Part shown: one piece after another, positions 53,582-64,000 of the stretch
Numbering within the stretch: the first letter of the stretch is position 1
Layout of the letters: each line of letters opens with the position of its first letter
Made by a program: the position numbers and the translations under genes
Source: Nocardioides sp. Root190
GTDB taxonomy: Bacteria > Actinomycetota > Actinomycetes > Propionibacteriales > Nocardioidaceae
DNA: 64,000 nucleotides
Direction: 5' to 3'
NCBI RefSeq assembly: GCF_001428565.1
Contig: NZ_LMIA01000010.1
Span: forward strand, 62,001-126,000
The notes under the pieces: model-generated
What the model was told of the DNA's origin: nothing
Database searches by the model: none
What the model saw: only the letters and a program-made list of their open reading frames with translations

Positions 53582-56407
53582 CTACCGGGTGACCTTCAGG
53601 TTCACCACGGCGGCCGTTGCCGGCTTGTAGTTGGCGTCACCGGAGTACTTGACGGTGACCCGCCACGTTCCCTTGGCCAGCTTCGGGAGGACCAGCGTCG
53701 CGCCCTTGCTGCTCAGCGTCTTGACGATCGTCTTGCTCGATCCGGACTTCTGGAGCACCACGGTGATCTTGCCCGTGGCGACCTTGAGGCCGGAGGGGAC
53801 GTTGACGACGGACTTGAGCGAACCCGTCGCCTTGCTGGTCGGAACCTTGGTCACCGCGACGGCCACCTTCGACGGTGCCACCTTGGCCACCGTGTAGGAC
53901 ACCTGCGCCTGGGAGCCGTTGAAGTTCGCGTCACCGGCGAAGGCCAGCTTGGCGGAGTACTTCTTGACCAGCAGCGTGCGCGGGACGGTGAAGCTCACGG
54001 CTCCGTTGACCAGCTGCTTCGTCTGCGTCGCACCCACTCCGGTCAGGGTCACCGGACCGCTCACCGCGGTGCCGGGGCTGATGACCTTGACCTTCAGCAC
54101 ACCGGACTTGCCGTAGGTCGTGGTGACCGACGACGCCTGGCTGATCGTCAGCGCCTTGGCGACGACGAGATCGACCGACGCCGAGGTGGAGGCCGCGTAG
54201 GTGCCGTTGCCGGCGTACGTCGCCGTCAGCGGGTGCGTCCCGGCGGGCACCGAGGAGGGCACCTGGAAGGTGGCCACTCCGTCGACGAGCGGCGCACTGA
54301 GCGCGCCGCCCGGGATCCCGGCGAGACTCACGGTGCCGGTGGCGCCGGTGGTGACCGTCGCCGTGATCGTGCCGCCCGCGCCGTAGGTGAGCGAGGGCGC
54401 CGCGCCGAGCGTGGTCGTGGAGGTCTTGGCGACGACCTCCAGGTCCTGCTCGAGCTCGGAACCGGACACCAGGTCCTGCGCGCCGCCGCCGTACACGTAG
54501 CGCAGCGTGTGCTGGCCGGCGGTGACCGCACCGATCGGGAGGTCGATGTCGACGACGCGGTCGGCGTCGACGTCCACCTCACCGAGCTTGGTCGAGTCGA
54601 GGAAGACCTGGACCGAGCCGCCGAGTGTGCGGTTGCCCGTGAGCGGCGCCAGGGTGGCGTTGACCGTCCGGTCGGAGTAGAAGCCCGTGTAGTCGCTGGC
54701 CACCGTGATCTGGGCAGTCAGGTTGCCCGGTGCCTCGACGGACACCGACGCCGGAGCACCGGTCACGGTGACGTCGCTGTCATAGCCGTCGGCGACGTCG
54801 GCGATCACGTCGCGGATGTCGTGCAGCGCCTCCTTGGCGAAGTTGCGCTGGTTGCGCAGCGCGTTCTGGCCGGTCTCGGCCGTGACGTTGACACTGCCGC
54901 GCAGGTTGTCGGCGTCCGCGGCGTCGAAGGCGAGGTCGTGCCCCTGGGTGAACCACACCTCGGTCATGTACTCGGTGTTGCCCGTGAACACGCTGTCGGC
55001 CGGGTTGGTCCAGTCCTTGCGGATGGCCTGGTCGATGACGGGAGCGGGCTGACCCTCCACCGTGCGGCCCTTGTTGTACGACAGGACGTGGCCGACCTGG
55101 ATCTTGCGGGCCAGCTTCTCCCCCGTGGCCGGGACGGCGGGGTCGGGGACGGTGCCGTTGTCGTAGTAGCGCACCGGGCTCAGGCTCTGCGTGCCGGCCT
55201 CGGACGCGAGGACCTTGTACTGCGTCGACGCGTTCGAGAGCTTCTCGAGGATCTGGCCGTAGAGGTGCGAGGGCCGCGTCTGGCGCGCGACACCGCTGAC
55301 GGTGCGGAAGGCGTTGTCGCGGATGTGCTTGTCGAGGGACCCGCCGTTGCCGGTCGAGTCGAGCGAGAAGTCGAAGTTGTAGACCTTCTTGATGCCGTGG
55401 CGGCGCGCGTACTCGTGCGTCTGCTGGATGATCGCCGCGGTGTTGTGGCACCACGTGCCGCCGAACAGCAGGACGAAGTCACCCTCGGTGTCGAGGATGT
55501 TCAGCAGCTCGGGGTGGGTGATGCTCTCGATGCGGAAGTCGTCCTCGTCGCCACCGCTGAGGTCGCGGCCGGCCTCGAAGATGTCGCCGCCGAAGCGCTT
55601 GCGGTTGAGCGTCTCGACCGCCGGGTCGGTGTTCTTGACGTACCGCTCGTGGTGACGGCGGTTGTGCTCGGCGCTGAGGAAGTCCCACTGCGAGTCGACG
55701 CCGACGTCGGTCGAGTCGAGGACCCGCTTCACGTCGGCCTTGTACGCCGCCACGGCGGACGGCGAGTCGAGGTCGGACGGCGGAGTCACCAGTGCGTCGA
55801 CGATGCGGGCGGTGTCGCCACCCGCGGCGTCGTAGACGAAGAAGTAGGGGTGGGTGTCGGCGACCCGCTGGTCCGGCTTGGCGACGTCGTTGGCGAGGGT
55901 GAACGGGGTCTCCGCGTCCTTGCCGAGGTAGCTGGTGACGAGGCGTTCGCCGAGGTCGAGGAACTGGTCCTTGCCCGCGTTGTCCGCGCTGTAGAGGTCG
56001 TAGCCGGTCAGGTCGAAGACGCTCAGGTCCTCACCGTCGAGGTTGGGGTCGAAGTTGTAGATCTTCTCGATGCCCTCGGCCCGTGCGACGTCGTCGATGT
56101 GCCCGATCGCCTCCTGGAGGGAGGCGTCCTCGGGCCCGCCGATGAGGAACGCCCACTTGCCGGTGTTCTTCTTCAGGAGGTACTCGAAGCGCTCGAAGGT
56201 GACGGTCTCGAAGACGCTGCCCGGCTCGAGGTCGGGGTACTTGTCGTCGAACCAGTCGACGGTCGCGCCGTGGGTCGGGGTCGGGTACGTCGTGGGCGCC
56301 GGGTCCTCGGCACGCGCCGGGGAGGAGATCCCCAGGAGTGGCGAGAGGGCGAGCGCGAAGGCTGTGCCTGCCGTCGCGCCGCGGCGCAGGAGGGTGCGGT
56401 GGTTCAT
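53582..56407 (-). CDS. large secreted protein with two thioredoxin-like and three Ig-like repeats
   Basis: This 941-aa exported protein has a signal peptide of Tat-like type (RTLLRRGATAG, cleavage after SPARA). Two similar alpha/beta modules follow: GKWAFLIGGPEDASLQEAI...IEKIYNFDPNLDG (about 75-130) and GDFVLLFGGTWCHNTAAII...IKKVYNFDFSLDS (about 310-350). Both look thioredoxin-like, and only the second has a Cys (GTWCHN). Three C-terminal Ig-like (Big_3-type) repeats each end in a YxGDANY/YAGNGTY-like strand. No sortase or membrane anchor is seen. It is likely a secreted or wall-associated protein; the function is unknown. Confidence 0.75.
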   Translation of the reverse strand: MNHRTLLRRGATAGTAFALALSPLLGISSPARAEDPAPTTYPTPTHGATVDWFDDKYPDLEPGSVFETVTFERFEYLLKKNTGKWAFLIGGPEDASLQEAIGHIDDVARAEGIEKIYNFDPNLDGEDLSVFDLTGYDLYSADNAGKDQFLDLGERLVTSYLGKDAETPFTLANDVAKPDQRVADTHPYFFVYDAAGGDTARIVDALVTPPSDLDSPSAVAAYKADVKRVLDSTDVGVDSQWDFLSAEHNRRHHERYVKNTDPAVETLNRKRFGGDIFEAGRDLSGGDEDDFRIESITHPELLNILDTEGDFVLLFGGTWCHNTAAIIQQTHEYARRHGIKKVYNFDFSLDSTGNGGSLDKHIRDNAFRTVSGVARQTRPSHLYGQILEKLSNASTQYKVLASEAGTQSLSPVRYYDNGTVPDPAVPATGEKLARKIQVGHVLSYNKGRTVEGQPAPVIDQAIRKDWTNPADSVFTGNTEYMTEVWFTQGHDLAFDAADADNLRGSVNVTAETGQNALRNQRNFAKEALHDIRDVIADVADGYDSDVTVTGAPASVSVEAPGNLTAQITVASDYTGFYSDRTVNATLAPLTGNRTLGGSVQVFLDSTKLGEVDVDADRVVDIDLPIGAVTAGQHTLRYVYGGGAQDLVSGSELEQDLEVVAKTSTTTLGAAPSLTYGAGGTITATVTTGATGTVSLAGIPGGALSAPLVDGVATFQVPSSVPAGTHPLTATYAGNGTYAASTSASVDLVVAKALTISQASSVTTTYGKSGVLKVKVISPGTAVSGPVTLTGVGATQTKQLVNGAVSFTVPRTLLVKKYSAKLAFAGDANFNGSQAQVSYTVAKVAPSKVAVAVTKVPTSKATGSLKSVVNVPSGLKVATGKITVVLQKSGSSKTIVKTLSSKGATLVLPKLAKGTWRVTVKYSGDANYKPATAAVVNLKVTR

Positions 56408-56474
56408 TGTCGGGTTCGCTTTCTGCTGCCACGATGGGCAGGCCTGATGTGTCGTCATCGATCACGTCTGGTTG

Positions 56475-56540
56475 CTGGACTGCCGCATCACTTGCCAGAG
56501 CGGGCGGCAGTCCAGTTCTTCGTCCGGGTGCTCCCGGACG
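56475..56540. terminator. two hairpins downstream of the surface-protein gene
   Basis: The first, CGTCCGGG-TGCT-CCCGGACG (56521-56540), begins 7 bp after the minus-strand stop at 56547. The second has perfect 12-bp arms, CTGGACTGCCGC (56475-56486) and GCGGCAGTCCAG (56504-56515), with a 17-base loop. They fill most of the 139-bp gap before the next gene and probably end the symporter/surface-protein transcript; the second could also act in the leader of the Ig-repeat gene. Confidence 0.6.
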
Positions 56541-56546
56541 CATCAC

Positions 56547-57752
56547 TCATGACACATGTGGCACCACCCTGTGGCCGGCCACGCGCTCGCGCGGGCGACG
56601 ACGGCCGCGCAGCACGTGCCAGGCCAGGGAGAGCGCACCGCCCGCGGCGAGGACAGCGAGGATCAGCAGGCCGGCGTGGTCGGGCACGGGGGTCGATCCC
56701 CCGCCGGTGCGGGCGACGTCCGCGGCGGCAGCCTCGGGCGTCGTACCCCCGCCGACGGTGACGGGGCTGCTCGACACCTCGGTGCCGTCGAACAGGACGA
56801 CGACCTCGTGGTCGCCTGCCGGGACGTTGGCCGGGACGACGACGTCGGCGGTGAAGCCGCCCTTGTCGTCGGTGTCGACCGCGCCGAGGGGCACCGGGTC
56901 CGAATGGAGCTCGACGGCGTATCCCTCGATGCGCGGGGCGAAACCGGTGCCGGTGACGGTGATCGTCGCTCCGGGGGCCACGTCGCCGGTGACGGTGACG
57001 GTGCCCTTGACGGTGGCGGGGTCGGCACCGACGACGACCGGCTCCGACGGCGGCGAACCAGCCGACTCACCGGCAGCGTTCTTCGCCCAGACCGCGGCCC
57101 GGTAGCTGCCCGGCTCGACGCCCTTGAAGACGTGCTCGAAGGTGGTGGAGTCCGTCTCGATCGCCGCCTGTCCGGTGAACCTGATCAGGTAGCCGGTGAC
57201 CTGCTCGATCTCGGCGTTGGGCGACGCCACCCACGACACGGTCACCGTGTCGCCGTCGACGACGAGACGCGGGGCGCCGAGCGCACTCGGCGCTCCGGCG
57301 GCGACCTGCTCGGTGGCTCCGGCCGACGGCGCCAACGCGCCGGTGCCGCTGGAACCGGAACCGCTGGTGCCGGAGCCGGACGAGCCCGAGCCGGAGGAAC
57401 CCGAGCCTGACGAGCCCGAGCCACCGTTGCCGCCACCCGATCCGCCACCGGGGTTGGGGGTCGGCGTCGGAGTGGGCGTGGGGGTGGGCTTGTCGCCCGC
57501 GTAGCTGTAGCTCCCGGCCGGGTACGACGTCGAGCCGTTGCGGTTGGGATAGATCGGGTTCTGGTTCTCGTCCAGCTCGCAGTTCTCGATCCAGAGGCAG
57601 GTCACGTCGTCGAGGCACGGGAACTCATCGGCCCCGTCGACCCAGCCGTCGGCGTGGGCAGCGGGCGCCGGCCCGAAGGACGCCGCGAGCAGGGCGCCCA
57701 TCAGGGCGGCGGGGAGAAGGGCGAGCAACCGGCGGTTGCGGCGGGGGGTCAT
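56547..57752 (-). CDS. surface protein with Fn3/IPT-like domains and a sortase-like C-terminus
   Basis: This 401-aa exported protein has a signal peptide (ending PAAHA), a short Cys-containing module (FPCLDDVTCLWIENC), and a PT-repeat and Gly/Ser linker (about residues 90-150). An Fn3-like domain (about 155-245) and an Ig/IPT-like domain (about 250-340) follow. The C-terminus reads ARTGG, then a spacer, a membrane helix and RGRRRPRER, which resembles the LAxTG sorting signals of class E sortases. ATG 57752 overlaps the symporter stop (ATGA), an unusual coupling. The function is unknown. Confidence 0.72.
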   Translation of the reverse strand: MTPRRNRRLLALLPAALMGALLAASFGPAPAAHADGWVDGADEFPCLDDVTCLWIENCELDENQNPIYPNRNGSTSYPAGSYSYAGDKPTPTPTPTPTPNPGGGSGGGNGGSGSSGSGSSGSGSSGSGTSGSGSSGTGALAPSAGATEQVAAGAPSALGAPRLVVDGDTVTVSWVASPNAEIEQVTGYLIRFTGQAAIETDSTTFEHVFKGVEPGSYRAAVWAKNAAGESAGSPPSEPVVVGADPATVKGTVTVTGDVAPGATITVTGTGFAPRIEGYAVELHSDPVPLGAVDTDDKGGFTADVVVPANVPAGDHEVVVLFDGTEVSSSPVTVGGGTTPEAAAADVARTGGGSTPVPDHAGLLILAVLAAGGALSLAWHVLRGRRRPRERVAGHRVVPHVS

Positions 57753-59206
57753 GGGTTCACTCCTCGTGAGTCGGACAGGACGGCTTGGGGGGTACGGGAA
57801 CGGGAGGACGGCAGTGCGCACGCACCGATGGGGACCTGGCTGGCGAGCAGCTCCTCGGCCTCCGCGACGACGGTGTCGTCATCGGGGACCACGTCCTCGT
57901 CGGAGTCGAAGACCGCGTCGTCGAGACGGCCTTCCTGGCGGGCCACGATCGTGGCGGCAACGGCCGCGGAGGTGACGTTGTCGAGGGTGCGCGCCATGTC
58001 GGCGACCATGCTCACCGGGAGCGTGATCGCGACCAGCTCCAGCGGCAGACCGGCGGCGGTGAGGACCGTGGTCGCGGTGATCGTGGCGGTGCCGGGGACC
58101 CCGGCGGTGCCGACGGAGACAAGCACGCCGAGCAGCACGAGGATCGCGTAGTCCTGGATGCCCCACTGCAGGCCGAGGGCGTTGACGCCGAAGACGGCGA
58201 TCAGCACCGGCCACACACCCGCACATCCCGGCATGCCGATCGTGGTGCCGAGCGGGGCGGTGAAACCTGCGATGTCCGAAGGCACGCCGATGCGCTCACG
58301 CAGCAGTCGCGTGGTGACCGGCAGGGTGCCGGCGCTGCTCTGGGTCGTGAGAGCGGTGACCTGCGCCGGAAGGATCTTGCGGAAGAACCGCACCGGGTTC
58401 ACGTCGGCGTAGACCCGCAGCAGGATGCCGTTGATCAGGAACGCGTGCACGAAGCACGCCAACCAGGCCAGGCCGAGCACTCCGAGCAGCGAGACCATCT
58501 GGGACCACTGACCGGCGGCGCGACCGACAGCCACCGAGGTCAACGACAGCACGGCGTACGGCGTGAGGGCGATGACGAACCCAACGGCCTTGTAGATGAT
58601 CTCGCGTGACGCGTCGACGATCCCCTTGAACGGGGCCACGCTGGCCGGCGCTCGGTCCGCGATGAGCGAGTAGGACACGGCGATCAGGACGCTGAACAAG
58701 ATGATCGGGATGACGTTCGTCTCGGCGATGTCGCTGACGATGTTCGTCGGGAAGAAGTCGATGACGACCTCGGTGAACGGCTTCTTGATGTTCTCCAGCG
58801 CCGAGGTGTCGCGCTCTCCCACAGTGATGCCGGCGCCCTGTCCGACGCCGAGCTCCAGCGCCAGGCCGAGGGTCAGCAGCACGGCGAGCGCATTGAGCGC
58901 GAGCAACCAGCCGACCGAGCGCGCTCCGATCGTCTTGAGCTGGGCGGTCGTGCCCAACGAGGTGATGCTGGACAGGATGGAGACGATGATCAGCGGCGCG
59001 ACGATGGCGAGCAGCAGGTTGAGGTAGATCTTCCCCACCGGCTCGACGTAGTCCAGGTGTCCCTCGAAGACGATCCCGACGCCCACGCCCAGCGCCAGCG
59101 CACCGATGGTGAGCACGCTGAAGTTGACCCGCAGACGCGCCAGCACCCAGATGCCGGCGAACAGCCCGAACGTCACCAACAGCGCCACGGTGGTGTAGCC
59201 ACCCAT
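57749..59206 (-). CDS. dicarboxylate/amino acid:cation symporter (DAACS)
   Basis: This 485-aa membrane protein is of the GltP/TcyP family, with eight membrane helices and two re-entrant loops. Family motifs are seen: QSSAGTLPVTTRLL (hairpin 1), PLGTTIGMPGCAG, VPGTATITATTVL (hairpin 2) and VSMVADMARTLDNV, where the family has an MxDxxRTxxNV substrate/Na+ site. It imports dicarboxylates or amino acids with Na+ or H+. The C-terminal 60 residues are acidic and cytoplasmic. It is the first gene of the pair with the surface protein; the upstream region is AT-rich and holds a dyad. Confidence 0.87.
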   Translation of the reverse strand: MGGYTTVALLVTFGLFAGIWVLARLRVNFSVLTIGALALGVGVGIVFEGHLDYVEPVGKIYLNLLLAIVAPLIIVSILSSITSLGTTAQLKTIGARSVGWLLALNALAVLLTLGLALELGVGQGAGITVGERDTSALENIKKPFTEVVIDFFPTNIVSDIAETNVIPIILFSVLIAVSYSLIADRAPASVAPFKGIVDASREIIYKAVGFVIALTPYAVLSLTSVAVGRAAGQWSQMVSLLGVLGLAWLACFVHAFLINGILLRVYADVNPVRFFRKILPAQVTALTTQSSAGTLPVTTRLLRERIGVPSDIAGFTAPLGTTIGMPGCAGVWPVLIAVFGVNALGLQWGIQDYAILVLLGVLVSVGTAGVPGTATITATTVLTAAGLPLELVAITLPVSMVADMARTLDNVTSAAVAATIVARQEGRLDDAVFDSDEDVVPDDDTVVAEAEELLASQVPIGACALPSSRSRTPQAVLSDSRGVNP

Positions 59207-59244
59207 GGGGATTCCCCTTCCGGTCCGTCACCCGAGGACGGAAA

Positions 59245-59283
59245 GTCGACTATTTCGATGTTGTTAAAACATATTGAGTCGAC
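59245..59283. promoter_or_regulatory. AT-rich dyad region upstream of the symporter gene
   Basis: ATGTT-GTTAA-AACAT (59258-59272) is a 5-bp-arm dyad. It is itself flanked by GTCGAC palindromes at 59245-59250 and 59278-59283. The stretch is markedly more AT-rich than its surroundings and lies 38-77 bp before the symporter start, a normal promoter/operator position. The regulator is unknown. Confidence 0.45.
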
Positions 59284-59362
59284 GTGCGCGAATGCGCCCG
59301 AATCCTGAAATGTGGACAGCCATCCCACGATGCGGAATGGCTGGAGGGGTGGATCCGACGGA

Positions 59363-59383
59363 GTGATCGGCAGCGCCGATCAC
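59363..59383. terminator. hairpin terminator of the DUF3105 operon
   Basis: GTGATCGGC-AGC-GCCGATCAC, a perfect 9-bp stem with a 3-base loop, begins 15 bp after the minus-strand stop at 59399. No T-run follows. Confidence 0.65.
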
Positions 59384-59398
59384 CCTGGGAGGAACTTC

Positions 59399-60166
59399 TC
59401 AGATGACGGGACCGCCGGGCGTGGGCAGATCGTCGGGATCGGCGCCGCCATGACAGGAGGCGTAGGGCTCCGGAGCCGTCTCCCCCGCGCCGAACTCGGC
59501 GATGAAGAGCGGGATCCGGGGGTCGTCCGCACCGGTCAGCGCCAGCTGGCGTCCCCAGACCGTGATCACGACAGGCGCCTCCTGGTCCGGGTACGGCGAC
59601 AGGATGCCGTTGTCCGGGAGCAGATCGGCGAGCTGCTCGATCCCTGCGGCGTCGAGGTCGTCAGGGCGGTAGGTCAGCCAGGTGGTGCCGTGTTCCAGGT
59701 CGTGCACGACGTGCACCTCCGGCACCGGCTCGTCGTACACACCGCACTCGAGCCACACCGGCGCGTGCTGCCCACCGACCGGCGGCGACTGCGGGTAGTC
59801 GAAGGTGTCGCCGAGCGTCAGGTGGTCGTTGGAGAGCCCGTCGAAGGACTCGACGGCGTCGAGATCGGTCGTGTCGACCGATCCCCCATCACCTCCGCCG
59901 GTCTCGTCGTCGTCCCGGGTCAGCACGAGCGGCACGACCACGGCAGTCGCGAGCACGAGCACCGCGGCCAGGCTCGCGAGCACCACCGGGAGCACCCGGC
60001 GCTTGCGAGGGGGCGGTGGGAACGCGGGCGGGTACCCGGGCGGGCCGAACTGGGGAGGCGCGTACGACGGCGGCGGTCCCGAGGGCGGCGGCGCAGCCCA
60101 CGTCGGCTGCTGTGACGGCGGCTCGTACGGCGGCGGGAGGGGTGGCTCGACAGGAGGCTGACTCAC
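59399..60166 (-). CDS. DUF3105 membrane-anchored protein
   Basis: This 255-aa protein has a Pro-rich cytoplasmic N-terminus of about 55 residues, one membrane helix (about 58-82) and an extracytoplasmic DUF3105 domain. The domain's motifs are VGGQHAPVWLECGVYDEPV and HDLEHGTTWLTYRPD, with conserved His and Cys residues. The function of DUF3105 is not known. GTG 60166 overlaps the stop of the thiamine-binding-type gene (GTGA). Confidence 0.85.
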   Translation of the reverse strand: MSQPPVEPPLPPPYEPPSQQPTWAAPPPSGPPPSYAPPQFGPPGYPPAFPPPPRKRRVLPVVLASLAAVLVLATAVVVPLVLTRDDDETGGGDGGSVDTTDLDAVESFDGLSNDHLTLGDTFDYPQSPPVGGQHAPVWLECGVYDEPVPEVHVVHDLEHGTTWLTYRPDDLDAAGIEQLADLLPDNGILSPYPDQEAPVVITVWGRQLALTGADDPRIPLFIAEFGAGETAPEPYASCHGGADPDDLPTPGGPVI

Positions 60167-60462
60167 TGCTCGAGCGCCTGCTCGACCCGCTCGACCTTGG
60201 CGGTCAGCTCACCGGTGAAGCCGGCCCGGATGTCGGCCTTGAGCACCAGCCCGACCCGCGGGGACACGGCTGCGACGACCTCGACCGCCTTCTTCACCAC
60301 GGCCATGACCTCGTCCCACTCACCCTCGATGTTGGTGAACATCGCGTTGGTCTCGTTGGGCAGGCCGGATTCCCGGACCACCCGGACCGCGGCAGCAACG
60401 GCCTCGGACACCCCACCGGTGTCATCGGCGGACGAGGGACTGATGCTGAAGGCGACGAGCAT
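60163..60462 (-). CDS. MTH1187-family (YkoF-like) thiamine-binding-type protein
   Basis: This 99-aa protein is of the MTH1187/UPF0045 family. It has a ferredoxin-like fold, with VAFSISPSS at the start, ETNAMFTNIEGEWDEVMAVVKKAVE in the middle and SPRVGLVLKADIRAG near the end. Members bind thiamine or its pyrimidine part. ATG 60462 was chosen because the longer frame runs into the palindromic repeat. It is coupled to the DUF3105 gene. Confidence 0.85.
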   Translation of the reverse strand: MLVAFSISPSSADDTGGVSEAVAAAVRVVRESGLPNETNAMFTNIEGEWDEVMAVVKKAVEVVAAVSPRVGLVLKADIRAGFTGELTAKVERVEQALEQ

Positions 60463-60480
60463 GGGACCACGGTAGCCAGC

Positions 60481-60625
60481 GCCGCGAAGTGCGTGCACTT
60501 CTCCGCCGAAGTGCGCTGATTTCTCCTCCGACGTGCGGGATGTTCTCCATCCAGATGCACGCACGACGGACTCCTCGGAGGAGAAACCCACGCACTTCGG
60601 CGGAGACGACAGCGCACTTCGCGGC
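60481..60625. repeat. 145-bp imperfect inverted repeat with nested palindromes
   Basis: The arms 60481-60531 and 60575-60625 are 51 bp each and match at 43 of 51 positions when one is reverse-complemented, around a 43-bp centre. Each arm holds two copies of CGAAGTGCG, and the left arm contains the small palindrome GAAGTGC-GT-GCACTTC. It fills the 189-bp gap between the pseudogene and the thiamine-binding-type gene. It has no coding capacity and looks like a REP-type or miniature inverted-repeat element. Confidence 0.8.
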
Positions 60626-60651
60626 CAACTGAAGGGCGAACGCGGTCGAGG

Positions 60652-61052
60652 TCAGGCGTCGTGGGCCGGAGCCCACCGGTCCAACATCGCCAGGAATCCG
60701 TCGGTCGCCCGGTCCCGGAGCTCCTGGTTCGGCGCCTGGAAGCGCCCGTCCTCCGCGTCGAAGGTCTCCTCGACCCAGGCCGCGACAGCTCGTGGAACCG
60801 GTGCGCTCCCGAGCTCGCGCGTGCGGGACTTGAGGTCACGCAGCACGGACACCTCCTCGCGGACGTCGTCGGGGACCGGTGTCGAGGCGAGCAGGTCGTC
60901 GAGGTTCATCGGCGGCACGCCGCGCCCCAGGCGCGGCTGCCGCTCTCGATCGCCCACGGCACGAGGGCGCTGTTCTCGACCGCGACCCGTGACAGCCGCT
61001 CGTCGATCGCGGCGACCACCGTCGGGTCGAAGTCGTCCGGGATCGTTCGCAT
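60652..61052 (-). pseudogene. internally deleted nucleotidyltransferase (COG3541/RlaP-like) remnant
   Basis: The minus strand from ATG 61052 reads a 47-residue start of a predicted nucleotidyltransferase, containing WAIESGSRAWG, then goes out of frame and stops at 60908. Overlapping it in another frame, from about 60957 to 60652, is the family's C-terminal part: GVPPMNLDDLL, then SRTRELGSAPVPRAVAAWVEE. Intact members are about 240-270 aa and have both parts with a catalytic middle (DSDYD region) that is missing here. A deletion of some 120 codons with a frameshift explains this. The 85-codon frame from ATG 60909 could still be translated by coupling (ATGA). Confidence 0.65.
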
Positions 61053-61113
61053 GGCCGAACGGTACGGGCCGCTGGCACGGGTCGCGACGGATTTCGGTGC
61101 CGCCCGGGTACGC

Positions 61114-61148
61114 CGACGGCCCGCCCCTCGAGGAGGGACGGGCCGTCG
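61114..61148. terminator. hairpin terminator of acnA
   Basis: CGACGGCCCG-C-CCCT (61114-61128) pairs with AGGG-A-CGGGCCGTCG (61134-61148), with one mismatch and a 5-base loop. It begins 31 bp after the acnA stop. It is a strong GC stem without T-run, as is usual for actinobacteria. Confidence 0.8.
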
Positions 61149-61178
61149 GTCGACCAGCGGACTGGCCGTGTGGCTGGG

Positions 61179-63926
<2,748 letters not shown>

Positions 63927-64000
63927 CCGCGTCTCCGTCCTCATCGACTTACTCGGTGTCGTAGACCTCTCATCCTGCCGCCGTGACCCGCGCGACGGAT
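63927..64000. other. acnA upstream region, cut by window end
   Basis: The 74 bp upstream of acnA hold its ribosome site and probably part of its promoter. No operator or open frame could be supported. Confidence 0.4.

Noticed and set aside
53480-56761. A very long plus-strand open frame (about 1,090 codons) antisense to the secreted Ig-repeat protein gene
   Set aside because: It is a high-GC shadow frame: low-complexity Arg/Gly/Val/Asp-rich translation with no domain, while the minus strand shows a signal peptide, repeats and a terminator.

Overview
The window is high-GC (about 70%) DNA with GTG/ATG starts, many 4-bp ATGA/GTGA gene overlaps and a strongly actinobacterial gene set. It carries two mce operons, a KstR-type sterol regulator, FadE34-, FdxD-, FabG4- and HtdX-like proteins, and uvrB, dxs and acnA. 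It fits a steroid-degrading actinomycete outside the mycobacteria, most plausibly of the Nocardioides type; the genus is inferred from gene content only. No tRNA, rRNA, CRISPR array, transposase or phage gene was seen.

Region 1 (1-21.8 kb) is a sterol-catabolism island organised around kstR. Four 14-bp boxes fit the known KstR operator (TnnAACnnGTTnnA): 3230-3243, 7141-7154, 11233-11246 and 21665-21678. They sit at a two-domain acyl-CoA dehydrogenase (FadE34 type), a cluster of two methyltransferases, a glycosyltransferase and an (alpha/alpha)6-barrel protein, kstR itself, a redox/steroid-dehydrogenase operon (ferredoxin reductase, PNPOx-like protein, 3Fe-4S ferredoxin, two SDRs), and a complete mce operon of the Mce4 (sterol importer) type.

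Region 2 (21.8-39.4 kb) holds an ion-channel protein, an MFS transporter and uvrB, then a second complete mce operon read from 38.36 kb down to about 28.7 kb. This operon begins with a tandem SCP2-like gene and may continue into a phospholipase D-like protein, an SDR and a carboxymuconolactone-decarboxylase-like protein. It lacks a KstR box. Its leader instead carries a 17-bp dyad resembling the one in front of the TetR gene at 41.7 kb.

Region 3 (38.4-48 kb) contains an AlkA-like glycosylase, two TetR regulators, ATP-dependent DNA ligase (LigB type), a membrane protein, and a divergent lipid module: FadA2-like thiolase against FabG4-like reductase plus HtdX-like dehydratase. Region 4 (47-53.5 kb) is a minus-strand chain: dxs, a lipoprotein metallopeptidase, a PAC2 protein and a TesB thioesterase, with a NUDIX/SMP-30 pair upstream.

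Region 5 (53.5-64 kb) has a large secreted protein with thioredoxin-like and Ig-like repeats, a surface protein coupled to a dicarboxylate/amino-acid symporter, a DUF3105 protein with a thiamine-binding-type protein, a 145-bp imperfect palindrome, an internally deleted nucleotidyltransferase pseudogene, and acnA. The strongest candidates for something undescribed are the KstR-flanked methyltransferase/glycosyltransferase/barrel cluster, the SCP2-led mce operon with its shared TetR-type dyad, and the palindromic repeat.
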